The position numbers and the translations under genes were made by a program. From Septoria linicola (lineage: Eukaryota > Ascomycota > Dothideomycetes > Mycosphaerellales > Mycosphaerellaceae), in assembly GCA_024114885.1 (NCBI GenBank), contig CP099419.1, positions 4,092,001 through 4,156,000 of the forward strand: a DNA stretch of 64,000 bases. Direction: 5' to 3'. Below are positions 1-12,192 of this stretch, piece after piece (the first letter of the stretch is position 1; each line of letters opens with the position of its first letter). The notes beneath the pieces were generated by a model. That model was not told the origin of the DNA and ran no database searches. It saw only the letters and a list, made by a program, of their open reading frames with translations.

Positions 1-396
1 AGGCCTCTAATTAAAAGTTTAATAGACTTTAATAGAACAACTAGCTAGTTTTAAGTAATTCTAAGTAAGATCTACGAGTAGTTAGGTATCTAGTTAGATA
101 CTAAGGAAGAGAGGATTAGTAAGGTAAAGGCCTACCTACATACCGTACTTAGCGCTTTTAGTATAAAAGCAAGGTAGTAGCTCGTTTCTAAGATAGTAAT
201 ATTTACTCTACTTGATTAATTTAATGTCCTACGGTCCTAGTATAAGGCTCTTAGTCCTAGAGCTACTATTTTAAGCTCGTTACTACTATTCAATTAACGT
301 ATTATAAGACTATTACTCTCCGAACAGGTCTTGTTCTATAGCGACCGCTCTTATACCTACCTAGAAGGTTAGTATTAGGGTAGTTATTATCTATTA
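1..396 (+). mobile_element. 3' end of a plus-sense family E LTR retrotransposon running off the left edge
   Basis: Bases 1-116 are the reverse complement of the sequence just inside the left LTR of the two full copies (compare about 12,193-12,310). They end in a purine-rich tract at about 103-115, followed by a 280-bp LTR at 117-396. Polypurine tract followed by LTR is the 3' end of an LTR element, so this copy is transcribed left to right, opposite to the other large copies. It is inserted in another copy of the same family, whose internal sequence resumes at 397 with ATAT; the matching target duplication would lie outside the window. Confidence 0.8.
117..396 (+). repeat. LTR of family E (plus sense, 3' LTR)
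   Basis: This 280-bp LTR begins TAGTAAGG and ends ATCTATTA. The terminal TA...TA is what a canonical TG...CA LTR becomes after RIP (inference). The reverse complement recurs at 5,265, 11,913, 24,880, 26,059 and 38,978, and the same strand at 11,241. The pair GAACA (322-326) and TGTTC (332-336) is intact inside it. Confidence 0.85.
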
Positions 397-3300
397 ATAT
401 ATAAAGTCCTATATAAAGGTAGCTTCTCGATTCCTTAGTATATAGTATAATAAATCTAGCTCCTTTAGTAGTAGTTCTATACTAGGTTTAAACTTCGTAA
501 GCTATTTAGGCGTTAGGCGTAATCTAGGCTCGATCGTCGAGAACCTCTTAGTTAGGTACTTACTATTATAAGGTCTAGTACTAGGTAGTATAGCTACTTC
601 TTTCTTAATATAAGTCCGTCGCTAGTCCTTTAACCCGCTAGGGTTTAAGCTATTAGTTATAGTAATGTCTGTATTTACTAGTTTAATCTTATTAGTAACT
701 CGCTTATAAAGAGTATAGGCGCTAATATAATTATCTAGCTTCTACTACTTTATAGCTTCTTTATTACAAGCTTTCTCTATAGCTATATTAATAGCGGCTA
801 AGATAACGTACGTCTCCTTACTAAGCTCGTCGTCTACTTTATTAGAGATAACCTCGTCGTAGAGTCTAGGTTCTTAGATAGCTAGCTCCGCCTCTCTAAG
901 CTTCCTATAGGTAATTATTAAGTATTCGCCTCTATAATTCGAACTCTAGCTCGATTAAGGTACTAGTATAGCCTCTTTAAAACTATACCTAATACTCTAG
1001 TATAAGTCTCGCTCGTTAGTATAAGCTAGCTTAGCTTCGCTAGTAGCTAGTAAAAGCTTCTTAAGTCGGCTATTTTAGCTGAATTTAGTAATATTATCTT
1101 CGATAGCCGCTACTATAAGATAGTTATACTATATTTAAGTCTAGCTATAATTAACCTGTCTTAATAGTTCGAGCTACTATCGTAGAGAGGTGCTTTATCT
1201 TATTAAGTCCGCTATAAAATAGTCCCCGAAGTAGATTACTTTTATATACGATAACTACTACGTAAGGTAGTTAAAGACTTGATTTTCTAGAAGTTTAGAG
1301 CTATCGGTAACCGTAAACGAACACTAGTACTAATCGCTTATCTATCTATACTACTAGTATAGTTTAAAGTATAGTATAGGAGGTATAACGTAATTATCGT
1401 TTAAAAAGGTAACTATAGAACGTTCTACTAGCTAACCCTCCTAAGTAGAGTTTTTACCTCTAACTACTAAACCTTATATAGAAAGGGTAGTAGAAGCTTG
1501 AAAAGCTTATAATCCCTCTCTCTACTCCTCGCTATTATAAGATCTAGAGTCCTCGATAGTATACCCTATATTCTTTAGCTAATAATTACTAAAAGTTAGA
1601 GTTCGGACACTAACTTCTACTAAACCTAGACGCGATATACGTGTTAGAGCCTCTACTAAACTCGTGCTATCGACTAGAGCTAGTTCTTTAGTACTCTAGC
1701 TTTTCCTAGAACTTATTCTATAGTACATATATTACTATAGCTATTAAAACCAGTGAATATAATAATATAGCCGTCTAGAGTACTAATTAAGCCCTCCTAA
1801 GAGCTATTATCGTAGTTCTTAGAAACTAGGCGTATACGCCGCGCCTATAGTCGGCTAAGTAAGATCGAGCTATTTACTAGTAAGACTAGAAATAGTATCG
1901 TAACTCTTACGCTAAAGGTATCGATTAATACCTCTAGATAGTACCTAATAAAAGTAACCTTACCTCTAACTCCTCTTATAGTAATATTACTAAGAGGGGT
2001 TATACTAACTTGAAGCTTTCGAACGTATTCGATCGGTATAATTATTAACTTAGCTCTCTTGTCGATTAAAGACTTATAAGCTATTATTCGAGAGCCGTAC
2101 TTTATAGGTACGTAGATACTTAGAACAATTTAATAGATATTATTAAATAATAGAAGGATATTATTAGTCTACTCGTAAAGCTTAGAAGTAGGCCTAGGCT
2201 TCACTATATTAATTACTATAGTAGTAGCCTAGAAGGCCTTAATATTAGTCGCTAAGACAGCTTTTATTAGCTTCTCCTCTACCTAGTCGCTAAAGGCTTT
2301 AGATAGTAAGGAATATACGCTAATCTTAGCTCTACTACCTCTATTCGTACGCTTCTTTATATAGAGCTTATTAAGCTTCTTACGTAGATCTATATCGTTT
2401 AGAACACGACCTTATAAGGAATACGACGCTCGCTCGCTATAGAGAATAATCTCTACTAAGCTTAACTAGATCTTAGATTCGAGTATTTTGTCTATCTAGA
2501 AGACGTTAGCGTTATTATTAGCGTATATAGCTCGAAGGTAATTATTCGTACGCTTAGTCTTCGAAGGCTCCTTAGCCTTCTTTCGCTTTTAAGTATACGT
2601 AGGAGCGACTAGAACTAGTAGACCGTTTAGGTAGTCGTATATCTACTTATCCTCGATCTTATCGTTATTATATCTCTAAGTTTAAGAATCCTTTAACTTC
2701 TCTATATCTATAAGGTAAGGAGCTAGCTAGTTTTTATCTTTAACCTCTTTAATATAAGAGTAACGATAAGCGTAGGTTCTTATAGCTATAGCCTAAGTTA
2801 TAATCCGCTTCTATACTCCTATTAGCTATCTTTCGACTAGACGAGAAGGGTTTAGGTTCCGCTTTATCTTTATACTATCTCTAGCTACGTAGGCGCTAAT
2901 TAGGTCGTCTTGATCTTCCTAGGTAATAGAAGCGACTTAGCTAATATTAACGAGACTATCGATACTAGCTACCTTGTTCGCTATCCTCTACTAGCTCGCT
3001 CTTAGCGTTAATAAACGATCTATATTTTCAAGATTAATCTTTCTATAGCGCTACTCTAATACTCCTATTAATACGAACAGCTTTAGTAGTTCCTTGTCCT
3101 AGTAGTACTATATCTTTTCTATACCTAGGTAAGGCGTTCTATAGTATATAATACCGGTCTTTAGGTCTCTATATATTCAGCTCTTAGTCTCGAACTACTA
3201 TAGGTACTTATAGTTTATAGCTATATAGCCTTCGAGCCTATATATCTAATAACCTAAAATCTTTAGAGCGATCGCTATATAGGCCTTAATTATTAGCCTA

Positions 3301-5544
3301 TTATCTATCGTAGCTAAGTTAATTAGAATCTCCTAGCTATAAGTAGGTCTTAGAATATATAGATAGTCGTGATCGTAAGACTTCGCCTACTATCCTATCG
3401 ACGAGTATAGTAGCTATAGACCTCCTTCTTCGAGTCGACGAATCGTAGTAATTACAAGGTCTTATATACTAGCGGTAATGTTATCGACGCTTACTAGTTT
3501 ACGGCCTTTATAGACTACCGTTTCTCTAGCCTTAAACTTAGAGTTTAGTCTTAGAGTAGACTTCTTTACTACTTCGTATAACTACTAGACGTCTCTACTA
3601 CCTTCGTTATATACTTCTAATTTAAAATCCTTATTACTATTAATCTAACGCTAAGCTGTCTTTAAGAGCTTACTATAATCCAAGTTACTATTATTAAGAT
3701 CTAACCTAAGATAGGCCTAGAGTCTCTTACCGAAACGAAATAGAAGGCCTTATATAAATAGAAGAGTATAGAAGCGCTCGTCTATATACGAAGTAGGTAT
3801 AGTATTAGAGTAGAGTATAAACTACCTTAAGTACTCTAAGAGATTATTATCCTCGCTATAGTTAACCTTATAAAGGTTCTCTATATAGTAGCGGTTTCCG
3901 AGTATATATATATTATCGTACTTTCGGTACTCTTTAATAATCGACTCCTTAAACTTAGCGTAGTTTCGATTATAGAAACTATTAAGGCGCTAGTATCGTC
4001 TACGTTAGATAACCGTAACCTAAGTAAGTAACTTCTTATAAAGCTACTTATTATTATTAATAAGTAGAATAGCGTAGTTCCTATATAGTACTTTAAAGCG
4101 CTTAATATACTTAGTTACGTTCTCTCTATTAAAGAAGGGATTCTAGTCCGAGCTAGGTAGTAGCGGAACCTAAGCGATAATTACCTTCTAGCTTTAGGTT
4201 ACTTAGATAGTCTTTATAAGTAGCTAGAACTACTCTATAGACAGTCTACCTCCTAAGTTCGGTCCTTAAAAGATATTAGTATTAGGGTTAAGGTTAGTAC
4301 CTCCTTAGTCCTCTACTTCTATAGATATATCGTTGTCTAGTAGAGGGAATAAAGTAAAAGTAGATAGTAGCTTTACTAGGGATCTTCGAATTTACTTATT
4401 AAGCTAGTTAGATAAGCTACTATCTAGTGTTTTAGGCCAGCTAGTAGATACTAATTTACTTATAGAGGTCGTTCGAAGATATTCTAAGAGTATATTATAC
4501 TCTCCTTAATTAGGTTTTTAAATAAAATATAGTTATCGTTTAAAACGATAACTAAAAAAACAAGGATCTAAATTTATTAGCCGTCTAAAGGTAAACGTTA
4601 AACTTTTCTTATAATACTAGGGCTATATTAATTATACCTAATAAGTAAGGTATATCGTATCGTATAGTTCGACCGTTTATAGCTAGGCGCGTCCGTCTTA
4701 CTTATTCGAGTAATTCGCTTTATAACTATAGTAGTATAACGTTACGTTAGCCTATACTATATACTAGATCCGGAGCCTTAGACGTGATTAGTGTCCTTAG
4801 CTAAACGACTAGTATCTAACGCCGTACTAGGGCTTATTCTAAGCGATCTATATACTAGGGGATACGAGATTACCTAGACGGGTCTAGCCTATCCTATAGC
4901 CTCTACGCTATCTGAACGAGGGCGTTTTCACGCTAAACCGGAGTCTAATCGAAGACTATTATAGGTATAGGGACCCTAAGTGAATCTCCGATATAGTAAG
5001 TCGCCTTACTATCTATATAGTAATTACTAAATAGATCCGTACTAAGAGGTACTAGAGGTTTATAACTTTTCTAGATTAGAGCGATATCTATATTCTAGAG
5101 GCTTCTATGTTACTATAGCTCTTTAAGTCGCCTCTTACGTAGGCTCCTTTAGGCCTCTTATTAATATTTATAGTATATTAGTTCTCGCTTTAAGGCTACT
5201 ATCTACCCTCTACGCTTCTAGTCCTAGTATAAGAGAGAAGAGATAGCTCTATCTTCGGCTCTATTAATAGATAATAACTACTCTAATACTAACCCCCTAG
5301 GTAGGTATAAGAGTAGTCGCTATAGAACAAGACCTGTTTAGATAGTAATAGTCTTATAATACGTTAATTAAATAGTAGTAACGAGCTTAAAATAGTAGCC
5401 CTAGAACTAAGAGCCTTATACTAGGACCGTAGGACATTAAATTAATTAAGTAGAGTAAACATTTCTATCTTAGAAACGAGCTACTACCTTACTTTTATAC
5501 TAAAAGTACTAAGTACGGTATATAGGTAGGCCTTTACCTTACTA
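397..5544 (-). mobile_element. Truncated minus-sense family E copy (5' LTR plus 5' internal region)
   Basis: Bases 397-5,264 align along their whole length with the right-hand internal parts of the full copies (about 20,025-24,879 and 34,120-38,977), and a minus-sense LTR closes the fragment at 5,265-5,544. In element sense this is the 5' LTR and the roughly 5 kb upstream of the reverse transcriptase, probably the gag side. The fragment is cut at its left by the inverted copy ending at 396. All frames are destroyed by TAG/TAA; no domain was identified in this part. Confidence 0.8.
5265..5544 (-). repeat. LTR of family E (minus sense, 5' LTR)
   Basis: The 280-bp repeat starts TAATAGAT and ends CCTTACTA on the plus strand, the exact reverse orientation of the LTR at 117-396. 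It contains GAACA at 5,325-5,329 followed by a TGTTT in place of TGTTC, a C to T change. Confidence 0.85.
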
Positions 5545-8500
5545 TTACCTACGTCCGTAAGGCGTAGTTCTTAGGTACGTATAGTAAATCGTCTACCTAG
5601 AGGTTTCTCTCTCTTATAGTATATTACTCGAATCGGCCGCTATTACTTATCGCTTACGAGTATACTACGCTTATACTTAGCTCTACCTATACTAGCGCGC
5701 GAGTATATCTAAGGATTAAGTCTAAGACGTTTACGTATAGCTCTTCGCTCTTAGTAATTATACCTACTACTCGTATAGGCGTTGAAAATTACTACTATAG
5801 GTTAGAGTTAGCGCTTCTCTCTATCGAAGAATACTATTCTTTATAAGTCGTATAGACGCGAGCTACGAGCGGTCCGCCTACGTCCCTCGTACTCCGATTA
5901 TCCTATAGCTATAACTTAGTCTATAGAGTAGGTAGTAGGTTAGTTACCTCTACTACCTTCTTAGCGTAATCGCTACGCCTTAATAGCGCGTCGGCTAGGT
6001 TTTGCTTACTCGCCTAGTACGTTATAACGAAGTCGAATAGGGCTAGAAATATAGCCTAATAGGCTTACCTACTAGTTAACTTCTTTACGCCTATAAACCT
6101 ACGAAGGTTAGTATAGTCGACTAGTACGTCGATCGTATATAGAGCGCCTTCGAGGTATGGCCTCTACGCTTTAAAAGCCTTAACTACTATAAGAAGCTCC
6201 TTATCGTATATCTTATAATTATACTCTATAGTAATTATCTTCCTAGATATAAATATAATAGGATACTATTTAGACTTAAAGAGTTAGCTAAGGATTATAG
6301 TAATTACGTAATTAGAGGCGTCGCTCTCGACCTATAGCCTAAGCGTAGAGTCAAAGTGCCTTAGTAGCGGTACTATAGAAAAACGCCTTTTTAACTTAGT
6401 AAACGCCTACTCCTCTTATACGGTCTACTTAAGTAGGCCTAGCTTCTTACCTACTACGGCGCTCTTAGATAACGCTATAAGGAGAGATACTACTCTAGAG
6501 TATTTAAAAATAAAACGCTAGTAGAAATTAGTAAACTTAAAGAAGGATTAAACCTCTACGAGCGTTATAGGCGTTAGCTATACCGCGATTACGTCTATCC
6601 TACGTAGATCTATCGTAACCTCTCTAGTAGTTACTATAAAGCCTAGGAAATCGACTTCCTTCTACTAGAATTTGTACTTCGCTCTTTAAGTATAGAGTCC
6701 GAACTTCTAGAGGCGCGTAAGTACGTCGTATATATCGCGTACGTAGTCTACGTAGCTCTTACTATAGATAAGAATATTATCTAGGTATACTACGTAGTAC
6801 GTATCGACTAAACCTACTAGAGTATAGTTAATATACGCCTAGAACGTAGCTAGAGCGTTAGTTAGGCTAAATAGTATTACCTTATACTAGAAGTAGCCGT
6901 AGCGCGTATAGAACGTAGTCTTCTAGCGGTCGCTAGGCTTAATACGACTCCGATAGTATATATCTATAAGGTCTAGAGTCGTAAACTATACGGCTCCTAT
7001 AAGCCTATCTAGCGTCTCGCTAATTAAGAGAAGTAGGTATCTATTCTTAATAGTAATTTCGTTTAACCCTTAGTAATCGATATATAGCCTTAGTTTACTA
7101 TCCTTCTTTAGTATAAATAGGATAGGCGTACCCGCCTCGCTAACGCTACGCTCGATCTAATCGTACTTAAGGCCTGTAGTAAGGTACTTCTTTAATTCCT
7201 CTAGCTCCTTACTCGACTAGTAATATAGCAGCCTAAAGAGTAGAATAGTACCTAGACGTAGCTTAATCGTATACTCTACGCTATCTACTAGCTTACTCCT
7301 TATCTCTTCTATCGGGTTTAGAACGTTAGAGAACTATTAGAACTTAGAGAGAAGAGGGTTAACCTCTCTACCTTCGCCTATCTTACTTATTACTACTATA
7401 TATATAGTTAGTATATACTTCAAGTTCTTAAAAAACTTATAGGCTTCTCTAACCTTAACGTTTTTAAAAGTATCGCTATAGGTCTACTTATCTAAGCCGC
7501 TATCGACTCGTATATAATAAGTACGCCTCTATAGCTGACCTAAGATTATATTAAGGGTTAGTATATCGTAGGTATAAAAGATTACGCCTACTATACGCTC
7601 TACTCCTATAGAGTCTACGAGCCGTACGCGTATATAGTATACGCTATAATAATACCTTAATTCTCTAGTAAATAAGGTAGCTAGGAGTAAGACGGTATTA
7701 GTTCGAGCTATAATACTATATTATAAGATAAAGGATCTCGATACTACGTTAATATTAGTAGTATTATTAAGAAGGAATTAGGCTAGCTTAAGCCTCTCCT
7801 ACGCCTCGACTACGCTCTCTAGGTAAGTCGTATTTACGACTTATATAAAGAGGTATATATCGCTACTAAGCTTAGTATCTAGAGGTCGTAGTCCTTCTCT
7901 AATATCTTCTCTTTTTTAGCGTCTCTATAGTAACCTTACGTACCGACGGCTTCTTACTATCGTCTTAGGCGCTTCGGTTAAAATAGATAGAATTAGTACT
8001 AATATACCTCTTCTACTTATAGCTATAGTATTCTAAATACTTATAGCCTATAATAGAGCGAGTAGAACCTTTATCGCTAGAGCGACGCGTGTTATTCCCT
8101 CCTAGACTATCGTCTCGCCTACGCGTAGGAGTATCGCTCTCTACGCGCTTATACTTCGAGTACGTATTACGCTCGTAGTCTCTATTACTCTAGCTTCCGC
8201 TCTAGTTATACCGTATAGGAATTACTCTATCGGCTTACTCTAGGCGCCTTACTAACGTAACTAAATTAGCGCGCTTACTAGGCACGGTATGATTCTTAAT
8301 AATCTCTTATCGAAGTACTAGCTTTAACTTTATAAGGAGCTAGCGTACTAGCTACGCTTCGGTATAGTTACCTAGTTAAGACTTTAAGTAGCCTAGCTCT
8401 ATAGCGAACTAGCGTACCTCTTAGCCCTTACCCTATTAGGCCTTCTTATACTCGACTATTACGAGGATCGTACGATTCGCCTAATCCCTAATAACGTTAT

Positions 8501-9306
8501 AGATAAAGCGCTTAAACTTAGTCTAAGTATAGTCTAGAGGTATTACCTTAGAGTGTTCGTTATACTAGGTCTCTTACGCCTCGCCTACGAGCTATATAAT
8601 ACTATATAGGACCTTTGAATCCTCTATAATAAACTCTTATAGACTATTAAGGAAGATTACTTCGAGACTACGAATAAACTCTCTCGCCTCTTAGACTATC
8701 TCGCCTTAGAAGGTACGAGGTTCTCTAACTTTAGAACCTTTATATCGCGTATACGACGCGCTATCGTAAAGTATACTACCTATAATATTAGCGCTAGCGT
8801 CGTCTTTAAGATCGATAACGTCGAGAGTACTAGAAGTAGCTAAGGATAGAGATTCTAACTCTATAAGGAGCCGATTATTCTCTCGTCGTAGAGCGCGTAT
8901 CTCTAAGCGACGACGTAGTTTCTAATTCTTAGCTTTAAGCTATATATACTCTACGTACGTACTATCTTCGGTTATACTAGTAGACTCCTACTCTCGAACC
9001 TTATTAGCCTCTATAGGATTACCTTAATCGTCTACTTCGCCTATTACGAGCTCTAGCGGCGCCGTGCCTATATTACGTCGAGGAGCTATAGGCCTCTATA
9101 GATTACTACTCTCGAAAAGAGAAGAATTAGAATTATAAGAGAGGTATATAGTAATATATAGAGCGCTCTCCTAATAAGACTATTAGGATATCGTAAGACT
9201 AATTCTTGCCTCCTTTTAGATATATACGTATACTATAATTATACCGTACGCTAAGCCTACGAGCCTAAGGCAGGTCTTAACCTTTAACCTTACCTAGCTC
9301 TTATAT
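5545..9306 (-). mobile_element. Truncated Ty3/Gypsy-type retrotransposon relic (RT region)
   Basis: This stretch shares no obvious sequence with family E. Read on the minus strand, 6,761-6,790 gives YLDNILIYS, matching the YLDDIL[IV]-type catalytic box of Ty3/Gypsy reverse transcriptases, followed downstream by Gypsy-like residues broken by TAG/TAA. In element sense the protease and gag side would lie at higher coordinates and the RNase H and integrase toward 5,545, where the element is cut by a family E LTR. Its own LTRs were not found. Right limit set where family E internal sequence starts (about 9,307). Confidence 0.6.
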
Positions 9307-11912
9307 TAGCTTACCTACCTCTATCTTCTTACTAATAAGAAAGTATAGATTTCGATAGGTACTATAGTATAGCTTAAGAGTTCTAGCTTAGATTCGTTGC
9401 CTTAGTATATCTTCTACGATATATTATAGAGATAGGTTTAGCTTAAAGCCTAGGTACTACTATAGCTCGTAAGGAACTATCTAAATCTTCTATAGTAGAG
9501 TAATATTAGGATTAATTCGGCCTAAATACGTAAAGTCCTACGTAAAGGTAGCTTCTCGATTCCTTAGTATATAGTATAATAAATCTAGCTTCTTTAGTAG
9601 TAGTTCTATACTAGGTTTGAACTTTATAAGCTATTTAGGCGTAAGGCGTAATCTAGGCTCGATTACCGAGAACCTCTTAGTTAAATACTTACTATTATAA
9701 GGTCTAGTACTAGGTAGTATAGCCGCTTCCTTCTTAATATAAGTCCGTCGCTAGTCCTTTAACCTACTAGAGTTTAAGCTATTAGTTATAGTAATATTAG
9801 TATTTACTAGTTTAATCTTATTAGTAACTCGCTTATAAAGAATATAGGCGCTAATATAATTATCTAGCTTTCGCTACTTTATAGCTTCTTTATTATAAGT
9901 TTTCTCTACTACTATATTAATAGTAGCTAAGATAACGTACGTCTCTTTACTAAGCTCGTCGTCTACTTTATTAGAAATAACCTCGTCATAGAGTCTAGGT
10001 TCTTAGATAGCTAGCTCTACCTCTCTAAGCTTCCTACGAGTAATTATTAAGTATTCGCTTCTATAATTCGAACTCTAGCTCGATTAAGACACTAATATAG
10101 TATCTTTAAAACTATACCTAATACCCTAGTATAAGTCTCGCTCGCTAGTATAAGCTAGCTTAGCTTCGCTAGTAGCTAGTAAAAGCTTCTTAAGTCGACT
10201 ATTTTAGCTAAATTTAGCGATATTACCTTTAATAGCTACTACTATAAGATAGTCGTACTATGTTTAAGTCTAGCTATAATTAACCCGTCTTAATAGTTCG
10301 AGCTACTATCGTAGAGAGGTACTTTATCTAATTAAGTCTACTATAAAATAGTCTCTAAAGTAAATTACCTTTATATACGATAACTACTACGTAAGGTAGT
10401 TAAAGACTTAATTCTCTAGGAGTTTAGAGCTATTAGTAACTATAAACGAATACTAGTACTAATCGCTTATCTATCTATACTACTAGTATAGTTTAAAGTA
10501 TAGTATAGGAGGTATAACGTAATTATCGTTTAAAAAGATAACTATAGAACGTTCTACTAGCTAACCCTCCTAAGTAGAGTTTTTACCTCTAACTACTAAA
10601 CCTTATACGGAAAGGGTAGTAGAAGCTTAAAAAGCTTATAATCCCTCTCTCTACTCCTTACTATTATAAGATCTAGAGTCCTCGATAGTATATCCTATAT
10701 TCTTTAGCTAATAATTACTAAAGGTTAGAGTTTAGATACTAACTTCTACTAAACCTAGACGCGATATACGTATTAGAGCCTCTACTAAACTCGTGCTATC
10801 GACTAGAGCTAGTTTCCTAGTACTCTAACCTTTCCTAAGACTTGTTCTATAGTACGTATATTACTATAGCTATTAAAGCTAGTAAATATAATAATATAGC
10901 CGTCTAGAGTACTAATTAAGCTCTCCTACGAGCTATTATCAGAGTTCTTAGAAGCTAGGCGTACTCGCTACGCCTATAGCTAGCTAAGTAAGATCGGGCT
11001 GTTCGCTAGTAAGACTAGAAATAGTATAGTAACTCTAACGTTAAAGATGTCGATTAATATCTCTAGGTAGTATCTAACGAAAGTAACCTTACCTTCGACT
11101 CCTTCTATAGTAATATTACTAAGAGAGGTTATACCGACTTGAAGCTTTCGAACGTGTTCGATTAGTATAATTATTAACTTAGCTCTCTCGTCGATTAAAG
11201 ACTTATAAGATATTATTCGAGATCTATACTTTATAGGTATTAGTAAGATAAAGGCCTACCTATATACTATACTTAGTAGTTTTAGTATAAAAGCAAGATA
11301 GTAGCTCGTTTCTAAGATAGAAATGTTTACTCTACTTAATTAATTTAATATCCTACGGTCCTAGTATAAGGCTCTTAGTCCTAGGACTACTAGTTTAAGC
11401 TCGTTACTACTAGTTAATATACGTATTATAAGACTATTACTCTCTAAACAGGTCTTGTTCTATAATAACTACTCTTATACCTACCTAGGGGATTAGTATT
11501 AGAGTAGTTATTATCTATTAGTATATAGATACTTAGAATAATCTAATAGATATTATTAAATAATAGAAGGATATTATTAGTTCGCTTATAAAGCTTAGAA
11601 GCGGACCTAGGTTTTACTATATTAATTACTATAGCGGTAGCCTAGAAGGCCTTAATATTAGTCGCTAAAATAGCTTTTATTAGCTCCTCCTCTACCTACT
11701 TACTAAAGGCTTTAGATAGTAAGGAATATACGCTAATCTTAGCTCTACTACCTCTATTCGTACGCTTCTTTATATAGAGCTTATTAAGCTTCTTATATAG
11801 ATCTATATTATTTAGAATACGATCTTATAAGGAATACGACGCTCGCTTACTATAGAGAATAATCTCTACTAAGCTTAACTAGATCTTAGATTCGAGTATT
11901 TTGTCTATCTAG
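9307..11912 (-). mobile_element. Internal fragment of family E interrupted by a solo LTR
   Basis: From TAGCTTACCTACC at about 9,307 the sequence follows the internal region starting at 19,793 and 33,887 in the full copies. It is interrupted at 11,241-11,520 by a solo LTR, resumes at 11,521 and ends at 11,912 exactly where the left LTR of the next copy starts. The next internal base expected from the copy near 2,500 does not reappear on the far side of that copy, so the original right half of this fragment is missing. Confidence 0.7.
11241..11520 (+). repeat. Solo LTR of family E with a 4-bp target duplication
   Basis: A single 280-bp LTR in plus sense lies inside family E internal sequence. 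It is flanked by GTAT at 11,237-11,240 and GTAT at 11,521-11,524. The uninterrupted target in the copy near 2,105 reads GTACG, so the right flank GTATA is the same site after C to T and G to A changes. A solo LTR normally arises by recombination between the two LTRs of one element. Confidence 0.75.
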
Positions 11913-12192
11913 TAATAGATAATAACTACTCTAATACTAACCTCCTAGGTAGGTATAAGAGTAGTCGCTATAGAACAAGACCTGTTCGGATAGTAATAGT
12001 CTTGTAATACGTTAATTAAATAGTAGTAACGAGCTTAAAATAGTAGCTCTAGGACTAAGAACCTTATACTAAAACCGTAGGATATTAAATTAATCAAGTA
12101 GAGTAAATATTCCTATCTTAGAAACGAGCTACTACCTTACTTTTATACTAAAACTACTAAGTACGGTATATAGGTAGGCCTTTACCTTACTA
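11913..12192 (-). repeat. 3' LTR of family E copy 1
   Basis: A 280-bp LTR in minus sense, immediately followed on the plus strand by the pyrimidine run at 12,195-12,206 (the polypurine tract in element sense). GAACA-N5-TGTTC is intact inside it. Confidence 0.85.

Noticed and set aside
117..5544. A 5.4-kb DNA transposon with 280-bp terminal inverted repeats and TA target sites
   Set aside because: The 'inverted repeats' are LTRs of two different copies. A polypurine tract precedes 117, and the same repeat occurs as direct LTR pairs around 13.2-kb elements carrying RT motifs.
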